Source: Calliopum simillimum (taxonomy: Eukaryota > Arthropoda > Insecta > Diptera > Lauxaniidae). From it: DNA of 64,000 nucleotides. The stretch covers positions 58,728,228 through 58,792,227 of the forward strand of contig OX638369.1 in the NCBI GenBank assembly GCA_951812925.1, read 5' to 3'. The first letter of the stretch is position 1. The number at the start of each line of letters is the position of its first letter. This document shows, piece by piece, positions 35,102 to 45,309 of this stretch. The notes beneath the pieces are model-generated. The model was not told where the DNA came from and ran no database searches. It worked only from the letters and a program-made list of their open reading frames with translations. The position numbers and the translations under genes are program-made.

Positions 35102-35994
35102 CACAGTGCGGCGATAGAAGGCATTTGCGTAAAAAATTTTTGTTCAAATTTAAAATTTTTTTATGCCATTCTACAGCAAATAGTCCAATTAAGAAATCCC
35201 CTGAAAATTATTGAAAACTAGTTTGATTTGTAAATGTTACAGCTTGTTAAAGTCGAACTTTTTTCGAAAAAAAAAAAAAACATTTAAGAAAATTTGCTAA
35301 TCGCAGAACTTTTTAAAAATTATTGCTGCTCCTAAACCTCAAAAGCAATTGTTATAAAATAAAATGCATACAAAAGCCTACATACCCATTTATTTTTAGT
35401 ATTTTTTGTATTCAAATTTTTCAAGCCAAATTAGAATTATTTTAAAAGATATAAAAAAAAATTTTCAAATATTAAAAACCAGAAAATGTTAATTTTCTTT
35501 AGAGCAGGAAAAAAAAAGACGGGACTTGCGGGCATTGTTCTAAAACGAACAGATAGTAAAGATTCCATATTTTAAGATAGGAAAAATTCACAACCCCGTT
35601 TTTCCCCGTTTACTTTAAATATTTATCTGAATATCCCGTATTTACGTAAAAATCAATGATTTTATAAAATTTACACCACAAAATTTTTTTCAAATGATTT
35701 TGAATTTTTTTAAATTTGAATTTTTTTTACAGCATACTTTTATATGTCAAAAACACTTTGAACTATTAAAATTTTAATATGGTTTTTTACAGCCTAAAGG
35801 CATGCACAAACATTTTTTCCAGTTAACTTTCGTGGTTTTATTTATTCGAATATCTTTTTTTCTATTCATTGCATTTGAAAATTAATTGCATTTATGAAAA
35901 CAGCGTAAAAAAATGTATCAGTATGATAAATCTTATTAAAATCGAACCAAAACTGTGGAAATGCCGTTCCGTTGTATGGAGTGACAGCACTGTG
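35102..35994. mobile_element. Transib-like non-autonomous element 1, 893 bp
   Basis: Both ends begin with the heptamer CACAGTG, and the flanks are a 5-bp direct repeat CGACG (35097-35101; 35995-35999). Transib transposons are known for a 5-bp GC-rich duplication (CGNCG) and for ends starting like the V(D)J heptamer. Beyond the heptamer the ends share little. The interior is AT-rich and non-coding. It lies in the right terminal repeat of the 3.4-kb element; removing it restores the inner continuation of that repeat (GTACGTCGATGTATTA versus GTACGTCGATATATTA). Confidence 0.75.
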
Positions 35995-36553
35995 CGACGT
36001 ACGTATTCAGTTTCCCTTGAGATTAAACTCGCACCTGTTACTTATTGAGGCCCAGTGTGTAGAGGAAATATTCAAGAAGAGTTTAAGACCCACAAAAAGA
36101 CGAAGTTTCCAAAGAAGTTTTTGGTATGCCAGGTAATCTGCAGCTGCGGTAGGCGAAGCAGTTCATTTGTTTCAACTGGGACGATTAACACCGAAATATA
36201 TGTACATCAAGGAGTGCTTGCAAAAACGTCTTTTACCTTTCTCAACTTTTTTTGGACAGATTTGGCTTCATGCCATTACAGCAAATCTGCAGTTGAATGG
36301 TATGAAGAGAACAATGTAGAATTGGTACCTAGATATCTAAATCCTCCTAAATGCCCGGAGTTCAGACCCATCGAAAGATATTGGCCTCGGGTAAAAAGGA
36401 TTATGAAGAACATAAAACAGGTTGCTGAAAACACCAAACATCATTTTTCAAGAAAATGGTTAGCGTCAAGTAAGCAAATCTCTGAAGATAATATTAAAAG
36501 TTTAATGGGAGGTGCTTCAAAAAAAAAATCAATTTATTCATAAAAAACCAATA

Positions 36554-37221
36554 TAGTAAGTTCGGGTAATGTGATATAGGCAATTTTGTTTTTTAAATTA
36601 CACGTAGTTTTCAAATCATAGCTCCTATCACTTTTTGTATTATGTTTTATTGAGGCATTGTGCAGTATATTATGATTTTGGAGTTCTTTAGCGTGAGACA
36701 ATCTTAAGCTATTTCAATAAAATTGAAAAAAGGAAAAAAAAGTTCAGAAAAAAAATTGGCGGGTAATGTGATATACTATATCGCATGGACCAACAAATTG
36801 CATTTTCGGCAAAAAGATCATCGTGTTATAAAGATACTTTAGCTGCGGAACTTTACTTCAAATAAGGAGTGACAAACATTACTAAAATCGCTTTTAAAAA
36901 GCTTTAGCTCATTTTTCTCAAAAACTTTATATACAAAAATCGGGTTATTTTTGAAAAACACACTCCAGCAAATAAAAAATTCAATTCATTTATGGTTAGG
37001 TATATTCACCCACTAGCAGAATTTAATATTGCGGCTACGATATCAATTTTAGTTTAGGCTAGACCCTAGCATAAAGCACACGCAAATAAAGTTTTGATTC
37101 ACTGCTAAATCGATTTTACCACACTGAAGGCAGAATAAATAAAGGTGGGAGAGTTGTTTATTTAAGGAGATATGCTGGTATATCACATTACCCGCCTATA
37201 TCACATTACCCGAAGTTACTC
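36554..37221. mobile_element. TA-flanked element C, 668 bp
   Basis: Flanked by TA (36552-36553; 37222-37223) with ends TAGTAAGTTCGGGTAATG and GAGTAACTTCGGGTAATG. The 15-mer GGGTAATGTGATATA occurs exactly four times: forward at 36564 and 36761, reversed at 37179 and 37197. It lies 10 bp after the DD37E relic. Non-coding. Confidence 0.8.
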
Positions 37222-37901
37222 TAATGTTAATATATTTGTATAAACGTATATTTCTTGTTTTAATGTAAACTAAGTAGTTTAAAAGTTATTTGAGTTAATT
37301 CGTGCCCTAATTTCATCGCGCGCAAGCCTTAAATACATTTTTCCTTTATTTAGTTTACAATATTTCTGAGAAAAATAGAGATGTCGATATAATTAAGTTT
37401 TGAAGAAAGAGACTGACTGGTGCTTTCGTCTGCTATACCAGGTCTAAAGGGTGGACTTTGATTTTTTTTGTTTTTTCGCTTCAGAAATACCGAAAAAAAC
37501 GGTGTTTTTGCATTTTTAAATTAGAATATCTCAGAATTCTGACAATATAGAGTAACCGGATTCAGATACACCATCCAAAAATACGTCGAAAATGACTGCT
37601 TCTATAAAAATTTACTTTTTTTACAATTCGAAATATATATCAAAAGAGATCAATTTTGTTTTCGATCTTGAATTACCAACAATAGAATGAACATCAATAA
37701 ATTATAAAAAATTTTTCAGGAATTTATTTTCACTAATCATTACTTAAATTAATTAAGCTAAAATAAATAATTTAGAGCACACCATTTACAACGTAAAAAG
37801 TGTTAATTACAAGTTATTAAAGTCTAAAAATACCTTTAAGCATCGTTGTGACTTATTGAAAATTCACTCAATTAAGTTTTTTCCAAAGAAAAACACATAT
37901 T

Positions 37902-38545
37902 TCATTTTTCACATGTTCTTTTTACTATCTTAATAGAAACATCATAAGTGGATAGCTTAACTACAGTATTGTTAGGAAGTTCATCATACATACCGCCCTT
38001 AAAGGAATAATGCGTTTTAGGTCGATACATCATACTAAACATAGGATTACGATTAGGTATGCGTAAATTGGTAATGCTATATACACCCTTTGTCATCGGG
38101 CAGCTGAAAGAATAGTTTCCAGATTTTGCTCCACTTTGAAATACCGCTTTAAACATTGGAATTTTTTCGAAAAAGTTTCATATATCACATAGTCTTGCGG
38201 AAATGTTGTACAGGGTGGTGACTTTATTGTTAGCATCAATTTGTAAAATAGCAATATAAGCAACCGGGGCTTTGACGACTTCATTTACAGTCGTCACAGA
38301 GGTTAGAGCTCCTTGTGGATAAAATGTCATGTTCACCATGAATCCAGGACGGTTATCTGTCCAATGGGTCTTTAAGAACTTCGTTTGAAAGCACAAAACC
38401 TGCAAAAATAACTAACAATGTGTAACCATTCTCTTTTTTAGACTTACATTTATTCACAAACATTTTTTGCCTTAATTTTATCATTTTTTAATATGATTAC
38501 GAGCACACACAAAATTGTATGCCATAATTTTAGAAATCTGCACAT
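37902..38545 (-). pseudogene. DUF1091 (DM8)-type gene with in-frame TGA
   Basis: Exon 1 (38462-38545) encodes 28 residues with a hydrophobic, signal-like 'LWHTILCVLVIIL'. A 62-nt intron follows with a weak GTTTGT donor and a TTTTTGCAG acceptor. Exon 2 (37902-38399, 498 nt) encodes 'FLKTHWTDNRPGFMVNMTF', 'YNISARLCDI', a TGA at 38178-38180, then 'NFFEKIPMFKAVF', 'NYSFSCPMTKGVYSI' and 'YDVSIKIVKRTC' to the end. Exon lengths (84 and 498) equal those of the paralogue at 44653-45309, which has AAA (Lys) at the TGA position. Otherwise the frame is open. DUF1091 proteins are small secreted fly proteins that include the CheB gustatory proteins. Probably a young pseudogene; stop readthrough is the alternative. 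Confidence 0.82.
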
Positions 38546-38730
38546 TTCTTTCAAATAAAATTTTTTGAAATAAACTGATAAATGAAGTCATCCGTTTGAA
38601 AAATCTTTATTCGCATTAAAGAATTTAATTGATTTTTAATAGCTCATTTAGGCTTTCGCACTGTTATGAAATAAACAGAGTAATTATTTATTCATTTGAT
38701 GAATTTGAATTTAGTTTCTACTTGATATAC

Positions 38731-39053
38731 CCTACATATTCATGGCCGTAGCATTCATTCATCATACCTTCTATATCTTTTTCCATCCTTCTCTCTCTTA
38801 ACATCCTAATTTTCTCTTTAATTTTATTTTTATCTTAGTTTTATATGAATCTCAATTTTATATTTTAGTCTGAAATTGTAAACATGCTTAGTGAAAGTTT
38901 TGACTGTGGTGAAAACTTCAAAAACTCTAGAATTTTTTATGGACCTACACATTCATGGTCTGAGCATTTATTCAGCATATCTTCGTTTTCTTTTTTCATC
39001 CTTCTCTCTCTTAACATCCTAATTTTCTCTTTAATTTTTTTATCTTAGTTTTA
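38731..39053 (+). repeat. Direct repeat, 110-bp units 213 bp apart
   Basis: Starting CCTACATATTCATGG at 38731 and CCTACACATTCATGG at 38944, two units end in TTTTATCTTAGTTTTA and share CCTTCTCTCTCTTAACATCC exactly. Non-coding; a local segmental duplication or transposon subrepeat. Confidence 0.65.
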
Positions 39054-39912
39054 GACGGAGAGCCAGCGCTTGGCTGACCCTCCTCATAGTATCAAAACTG
39101 AATTTTTTTGTGAGTGTTCTTCCAATAGTAGGTATAAACTTTTGTCCTAGTGAAATTCTGAGAGGTGGTGCCTACGTGAGATATCGGGTGCAAAAGATCG
39201 AGAAAAACATTTTTTTGCAAATGTCTCACTAACGTTTATATCTACAAAAAAATTAAATTGAATCAATTTTATAGCTCAGCAAATTTCATATCTAAAAGTG
39301 GTACAAATTGTTTTCGTACGACCTATAGTTTAGAAGATATGGTCCAGTGAAATTGGACTTTCCAATCGAACATATAAAATCCATAATTTTTTTTGTTTTA
39401 GTCGGTCTACTTTTTAGTTTCAAATTATAGACCAAAATTCGAGACCAATTTCACTGTCGCACACTGGTCGGAAAATCAAAAAAGCTGGTCAAAATCGAAA
39501 AATAAAGTTGTTGTTTTTGCACTTTTAATTGTTGGTAATGGTGGAATATTATCCACTTTGCTCGTTTTAGTGATCAGAAAGACCTCTGTGCCTAAAAATC
39601 TCTTCTCGTTTGAGGTTGAAGTTCACCTATTCTTGCGAAGAATTTTTTTATTTTTTTTTAATACAAAGCGTCTCAGTAAACAAGTGGAAAAAATAACTTC
39701 TATTCATCTTTTTGCAATGAACCGAAATGCAGTCTCTCAGTGAATGTTTATTTAATATGTTTCTCAAATCCAAAGCGTTTTATCTCGTTCACAGTTTATG
39801 TAAATAGGCAACTGTTTCGTGAAAATATATACACAAAAAAATTGTTGAAGTGGTTTTTAATATGATAAATGTTATAGCATCCACGGCCATCCGTCTAGTT
39901 TCTACATGTATC
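39054..39912 (+). repeat. Repeat flank related to 41880-42170 and 55080-55400
   Basis: TGGTACAAATTGTTTTCGTA and nearby words recur at 42008. 'AATAGTAGGTATAAACTTTTGTC' resembles the complement of 55300-55350. The first bases, GGAGAGCCAGCGC, match the ends of the foldback at 47276-48130. No gene is seen. Confidence 0.5.
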
Positions 39913-39916
39913 TTAT

Positions 39917-41236
39917 CCCAGATAGCCCTGACGTCCTTCTGGAAGGATTCGAGACTTTGGTCGACATTTTGATGTTTTTTTCTGAATCAAACTTGTCGGT
40001 GGACTTAAATTTGATTTCAAACTGTTGTTGACATCCTAACGGAAGGGAGGAGGCCGCTGTTTTATTCAATTATCGATTACCAAGTGAGCAGTGCGGTTTA
40101 TATGTTATTCCTTTTTCTCATCAGCGATTACTCCAATTTTGCCGCCCATGGCTAATTACCTGTTAATTGTTTTTGTGTATAGTTTTAAATGTCTTATTGT
40201 CTCAACTCTCTAGATACTGCTAATAATGAATAAGATAAAATATTGCCTCTTTTGTAATCAGCAACGTCCGTTATTTCGACAATCCTTCTGGAAGGACGTC
40301 AGTCGAATCCACGTCATAAAATTTTCTTTTTCATACTCAGAAAACTGCTTCCATTGGAAGAAATTGTGGAAGTTTTGGAGGGAAAGGATGATGCCATAGG
40401 ATATAGAGGGGTCAAGTTTGCTTTATTACCACCAAATAATGCCGATGGAGGCCTTATTCAGGGGATTGATACCAATTTGTGATAGGCAATACATTTACCT
40501 ATACAACTGTGAAAATAATATCCTGAGTAGCAATGACCGTTTAACCGAGGTTAATCCCCTCCTGAACAAGAGATGTCATGCTTTTGCACTGCTCTCTTAA
40601 AAACATTCAGTCGTTTAGGGTATTGTCCTATCATTCGGGAGTCTTGGAATAAAAAAGTTCACAAGAAGAAAGCCGATCAGGTATGGGAACAAATTTTAGC
40701 TTCAAGATCATCTTCATATCCAGGTTGTAATCATACCAAAGAGGTTATTTCTTAACGGATAAGGACTCTTCAAATTGATAAGATATTTGTAGTGACATTT
40801 GGGTGAATTTGATAAGAAATGTTCACTTCAGAATACAGAAGAATTGAAGAATATCAGAAAGTACGTTTACTGCTGTAATCCCAACAAAAAACCGGCATTC
40901 TGATAGTAAACACCAAAATGCTTCAAGCTAAACTTTCATTTTCAGCGCTCAAGAGTCAGCTTTACTAAAGGTTTTGTTTTTGTTATTCTTTTAGACTCGA
41001 TAAAATGGGAAACTAAGTTACAGATACTAATACTGATAAGGAAATTATAAACAAAAATGATACAAATTTTGATTGCATATAAGACTGACGTCCTTCTGGA
41101 AGGATGTCCATTTGTGACGTCACCGATTCCAAAAAAATTCTAAAATCACCATATTCATTGTCAAACAACCTCTAATATACGAAAACTACAAAAAAAATTG
41201 GTAAATTTCCAAAAAAAAAATTCAGGTCTATCTGGG
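39917..41236 (+). mobile_element. piggyBac-like relic, 1320 bp, TTAT duplication
   Basis: Ends CCCAGATAGCCCTGA and (complement of the right) CCCAGATAGACCTGA are flanked by TTAT at 39913-39916 and 41237-41240. Piggybac elements start CCC and duplicate TTAA, so TTAT is a near-canonical site. The palindromic word TCCTTCTGGAAGGA occurs near both ends and inside (39934, 40283, 41094). Two coding remnants are present. Deleted and frameshifted. Confidence 0.75.
40335..40600 (+). pseudogene. piggyBac-type transposase remnants
   Basis: One frame reads 'LLPLEEIVEVLEG' then 'ALLPPNNADGGLIQGIDTN', like the acidic N-terminus of piggyBac-derived transposases. Another frame reads 'NNILSSNDRLTEVNPLLNKR', like the 'DNxxLxxxDRxxKVRPLxDxLN' segment upstream of the catalytic core. 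These segments are far apart in intact proteins, so a large internal deletion lies between them. No catalytic Asp remains. Confidence 0.65.
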
Positions 41237-41439
41237 TTATTCAGGGTAAATTTTTCTATAAACCTGTAAAAAAATTAGCTGCCCCGAGGTGCCTCTGAAA
41301 AAGATATTAGGACTTTTGTAAAGTATTTTATTTCCGTAATAATTGATCCCAGAAACAAAACTTTAGTAGATAAAGATGCTGTTCAGCATATTTTGACCGA
41401 AATTTTGTATATGTCATTTTGTGTTACAAAAATTAATTT

Positions 41440-41840
41440 CATATTTCCAATCAGCGACCTCAAAAACCCCAATAACTCTCTTCTTATTGATTAATATAGT
41501 TTTGCACTAAACGGTTCGTCATTGTGGATCCACCATTTTGTATTTCGTAAACTAAATTTCAGATTCATTATAAGCAACATCTGAAACTCCCATGAAACAT
41601 TTTTGGTGGCAATAAATGCAGCTTAGCAGTATTTAGTCCACCATTTTGGATCCGCCATTTCGTTTTTTTTGAAAATAGATTTCAGATTCGTAATAAGCAT
41701 CTTCACAAACCAAAAACTACCGACTTTCGTGAGAATATATTTTGTTAAGCATTATTTGTGCACCATTGTGGGTCCGCCATTTTGTTTTTTCAAAAATGGA
41801 TTTCGAATTCGTAATCAGCATCATCAAAAACCCCTTATTA
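41440..41840 (-). repeat. 122-bp-period tandem repeat, three units
   Basis: CATT(G/T)TGG(A/G)TCC(A/G)CCATTT starts at 41520, 41642 and 41764, exactly 122 bp apart each time. Read on the minus strand it matches the array at 21690-21900. Non-coding. Confidence 0.75.
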
Positions 41841-41879
41841 CCGACTTTCAGAATTTTGGCCAGCTTTTTGGATTTTCCG

Positions 41880-42170
41880 ACCACTGTGTGTCGTACAAAA
41901 AGTTATTCAGGCACAAAGGTCGAGAAAATTAGTATCTCGCTAAAGCTTATTTCTACAAAAAAATGGTGATCTACAATTTTGAAGCACAGAAAATTTCATA
42001 TCAAAAAGTGGTACAAATTGTTTTCGTACGACCCACAGTTTAGGAGATATCCTATTTTAAGGTATTTTTCGCATACAAGTGTTCATAGAAGTATGAATGT
42101 TGATTTTCATAGTATCATGGCTGAATTTTTTTGTGGATATTCTTCTAATAGGAAAAACTATCTTTTGTTT
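41880..42170 (+). repeat. Second copy of the 39.1-39.4 kb repeat
   Basis: GTGGTACAAATTGTTTTCGT at 42007 and CATAGTATCATGGCTGAATTT at 42109 match 39300 and 39088, but the two blocks are in swapped order. This suggests a larger tandem unit that the piggyBac-like copy and the 122-bp array interrupt. Confidence 0.5.
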
Positions 42171-43116
42171 TTAGCTTTTACCCGCGACTTCGACTGCTCT
42201 CTATTAGTACTTCGAATAGCCTATTTTTTCACTTTCAACATCTTTAATCAATCTTCATACTATTTAAGTACTATAATTAAAAAAATTTTAAGTGAAAAAA
42301 GTACTATCTACATACATATATATCAAGATGTGAGTAAATAAGTAGGTGTGATGCATTTATTTAAGGACTATCCCAGGAAACATTTTTTTACATCAATTAA
42401 AAAATCCTTAATGAATTTTTTTTTTAATCTTTGATTTTGCTGTATCGTAGTAGAGCAAAGTAAACTGAGGTCGAACGGCATACGTGAAACTTCCCCTATC
42501 TTACGAAAAATATTTAACTTTTTTTTTTTTTTGGAATTTTTTTTTATATACCGATCGTACATTCATTCAATATTTCCATTATCAAGATAAATCTGTCGGA
42601 ATATCAAGCGGATACATGGTGTTCATATGATTTCATTATATCTATTGGTATTTATATGCGTAGGAGCGACTCAAATAAACTCTCCAATTATTTTGTGTTT
42701 TTTTTAAATGTTGTATGAGAGGTCCCTTTCGTCCCCTTTTCCAATCACCCCTATTTTTCTTATTAATATTTTGGAGCACCTAAAAAACAGGTCGTGCAAA
42801 TGTGATTTTGATGTTTATCCGAAAACATGACGTAAGTAAAATTTAAATTGCTGAAAATTGTGACGTGATAGAATTTTTCCACTATTTTTCTTGTAATCAG
42901 CACACTAAAATCTATAGAAAAAAATATTAAAAAATATATTAAAATAAAGAGAGGAAAACCATTGAAGAACTGTGTTATCTGAGTAGTTCATCTACCTACC
43001 TTCAAAGCAATTACTTATTAAACTATATTTCAGATCCCGATGACACAGGTTTTGTTCTTTCTTGCTTTCTTTATAAACAGATCTATTAGAAAGCTTGCCA
43101 CTTGCTTAACTACATA
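42171..43116. other. Intergenic, nothing recognised
   Basis: No ORF with coding character or repeat ends; long T runs at 42410-42430 and 42515-42550. Confidence 0.45.
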
Positions 43117-43830
43117 CTATTGTTCTTTTATATTAGAAGCGATAGTAGAAGACCTTCATTGCTGCATTCTTTGTGGAAGAATTCGTGTCAGGTCCCATGC
43201 CCAATGATATCATGTATCAAAATAAGAAGAAAAAGCAGCATGCCTGCTTCTGTCCTTTCATATGGGAAGCGATAATAGAAGGCTACATTGCTTAATTTTT
43301 TGTAAATTTTTTTCAGACTTTATAATTCTCAATATATTTAATGAAAGTATCTACCTACTACTTTAGTTTCTCTTGCCTGGTACATATTTTTGGATTTCTA
43401 TGGTAAAGTATATATCAATGACATCTAATATAAGACATTACGATATTCACGAATATCGAAATATGCTATTGTCCTTTCACATGAGAAGCGATCATAGATG
43501 ACCAGCATCGCTGCCTTCTTTGTAGAAGCATACAACGACAACATGTGTACAAAAGAGGGAAGACAGCATGCCTGTTTCTGTCCTTTCTTGTTAGAAGCAT
43601 TCGTAGAAGGCCTTCTTTGTAGAAACGTGAGTGTCTGGCCTTGGTGCCCAATGACAACATGTGTTAAATAAGCGAGAGAAGGGAAGGCGGCATGCCTGTT
43701 TCTGTCCTTTCTTATTAGAAGCGATTGTAGAATGCCTGCTTTGTTGGCTTCTTTGCAAAAAAGTGAGTGCTAGGCCTTGGTGCCCAGTTACATCATGTGT
43801 ACAATAGAAAGGAAGAAAGAAGGACACCAG
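43117..43830 (-). repeat. Irregular tandem array, units of about 110-124 bp
   Basis: TGTCCTTTC followed by GAAGCGAT-like words starts at 43250, 43470, 43580 and 43704, with GCATGCCTG(T/C)TTCTGTCC at unit boundaries (43238, 43566, 43690). Words such as GACAACATGTGT and GGCCTTGGTGCCCA recur. One unit is interrupted at 43290-43465. ORFs on the minus strand follow the repeat and are not evidence of a gene. Confidence 0.7.
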
Positions 43831-43951
43831 TACTACTGGCTTTCAAATAATGCCTAATATCGTATCTATTGGATCGCTCTTTCTCCTACTGGGCACATTC
43901 AACACAGAAATACGTTTTTGTTTATATTTACTATATTTTTCAAATTTTATT

Positions 43952-44366
43952 TATCTTTCAAAATGTAAACATACAAACTTCCATCAGCCTGTCCACCCCT
44001 TTTAAAGATGATTTTAGGGGTAGAAACTATCTTATATCCCATACAAACTTCTATCCCCCCTTTCAGCCCTTTTATGGATGGTTTTAGGGATAGAAACTAT
44101 CCCATACCCTTCCTAGGATCTCTTACTATCTCCATATAAAATCTAATTTAAATTGGTTCAGCGGGTATTGATTTCCTATACAAACTTCCATTCCCCTTTT
44201 CACCCCTCTTAAGGATGATTTTAATGGTAAAAACTATCCTATATCCTTCCTTGAGTCTCTCACTATCTCTATACAAAATTTCATCCAAATTGATTAAGCG
44301 GTTAAGGCGTGAAAAGGTAACATACAGACAGACAGAGTTACTTTCGAATTTATAATATTAGTATAG
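43952..44366 (+). repeat. Dispersed repeat, copy 2 (shared with 32146-32577)
   Basis: Same order as copy 1: TATCTTTCAAAATGTAAAC start, CCCTTTTAAAGATGATTTTA subrepeats, ACATACAGACAGACAGAG and a TTATAATATTAGTATAGAT end. Same orientation. Non-coding. Confidence 0.7.
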
Positions 44367-44652
44367 ATTAATGGAAATAAGCTAAAAATTCAAAAAGCGC
44401 TATCTTAGCTCCTGGGTTCCGGTGCTTTGCTCCAGTTGCCCATTATAACTTTCGCCACTGCCTGCCTCATGCGAATGTCTTAAAAAATAGTTATTAGGTA
44501 CCATTATTAGGTACATCAAAAAAACTGAGGCCGACATTCATTGCTGACACTCATTTTTGATTTCTAAACTTTAACGACGCAAAAAGATCACACCATTTTT
44601 CTTCCAAAATTCCAATAAAATTTTTTTTATTATTTAAATACCAAAATTATAT

Positions 44653-45309
44653 TCATTTTTTACATATTTTTCTCATTATTTTAGCAGAAAATTTATATGT
44701 TGTTAATGGTATCATGCTTTTGTTGGGTAGTTCATCATGCAAGCTACCAATGAATGTCCAAATTGTTTTTGGACGAAATATCATATTCAATAAGGGATTA
44801 CGAGCTGGAATACGCATATTATCCATGGTGTAAGCTCCAACTTTTAAGGGACAGTCAAAAGTATAGTTACTGCTTTTAAGTGAAGTTTGCACTACCGCAT
44901 TAATAACTGGGAGTTTTTGGAAAAAATTTTTTATATCGCATAGTCTGGAGGTGACGTTATACAAGACGGTTTCTTTTTCATCAGTATCAGTTTGAACAAC
45001 CGCCAATTGTGCAATGGGCTCATTCACTTCCTCATTAACTTTGGTGAGTGTAGTCAAGGAACCGGAGCGTGAAAATGTCATATTAACAATGAATCTTGGG
45101 CGGTTATCGGTCCATTGGGTCTTCAAAAAACTCGCTTGAAAGCAGTACGTCTGAAATTATAGATTCATAGATTACTTTGTACATATTTTAATTTCTTCAT
45201 TTGACTCGTTTTAGTTTTTTTATACCTCTTTGGCCGATATTTGATAATTTTTCATTTCTGCTAAAAACAAAGATATCACACAGCAAAGAAGTTCAAGATT
45301 TTTAAACAT
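44653..45309 (-). CDS. DUF1091 (DM8)-type secreted protein, two exons
   Basis: Exon 1 (45226-45309, 28 codons) starts MFKNLELLCC and holds a hydrophobic signal-like segment. A 75-nt intron (45151-45225; GTATAA donor, AATTTCAG acceptor) joins in phase 0 to exon 2 (44653-45150), for a 193-residue protein. Exon 2 has 'FLKTQWTDNRPRFIVNMTF', 'RLCDIKNFFQKLPVINAV', the family hallmark 'TFDCPLKVGAYTMDNMRIP' and a final 'AKIMRKICKK'. DUF1091/DM8 proteins are secreted, ML-like fly proteins, some (CheB) needed for contact chemosensation. A polyadenylation signal AATAAA lies at 44626-44631. The paralogue at 37902 is in the same orientation 6 kb away, so this is a small tandem cluster. Function here is inferred from family only. 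Confidence 0.88.

Larger units (their letters stand above)
32677..36059. mobile_element. 3.4-kb element with identical 65-bp ends, TAGA duplication
   Basis: The first 65 bp (32677-32741) and the complement of the last 65 bp (35995-36059) are identical base for base. Ends start CACACTGGGCCTCAATAAG. The flanks carry a 4-bp direct repeat TAGA (32673-32676; 36060-36063), and the interrupted transposase confirms the insertion point. A CAC start with a 4-bp duplication fits Chapaev (CMC) elements, but no transposase is present. Its interior holds an inverted-repeat module (32750-33817), a large palindrome (33840-35056) and a Transib-like insertion (35102-35994). Confidence 0.85.
32597..36543 (+). 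pseudogene. DD37E mariner-type transposase, split by an insertion
   Basis: The left piece (about 32610-32676) encodes 'NETYVLGDFLQLPGVNFY' and the right piece (36064-36543) continues in frame with 'GNIQEEFKTHKKTKFPKKFL', 'VICSCGRRS', the second catalytic Asp in 'FWTDLASCHYS' and the Glu in 'NPPKCPEFRPIERYW'. There are 37 residues between that Asp and Glu, matching the ITmD37E (DD37E) group described from mosquitoes. If one TAGA copy is ignored, the frame runs across the junction. The N-terminal part upstream of 32597 is missing; a different repeat abuts there. The right ORF is 162 codons with no stop, but the gene as a whole is dead. Confidence 0.85.

Noticed and set aside
35102..35108. True V(D)J recombination signal
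   Set aside because: The heptamer identity is explained by Transib ancestry; no proper spacer and nonamer pair, and flies lack RAG.
34732..35147. ORFs of 69-119 codons in the palindrome
   Set aside because: They mirror each other on the two strands of the arms and are rich in F and K.
36055..36543. 162-codon ORF as a host gene
   Set aside because: Its catalytic-motif order is that of a DD37E transposase, and the first codons come from a junction with a terminal inverted repeat.
43466..43827. Minus-strand ORFs in the 43-kb array
   Set aside because: The peptide repeats follow the DNA repeat and are not conserved in frame between units.
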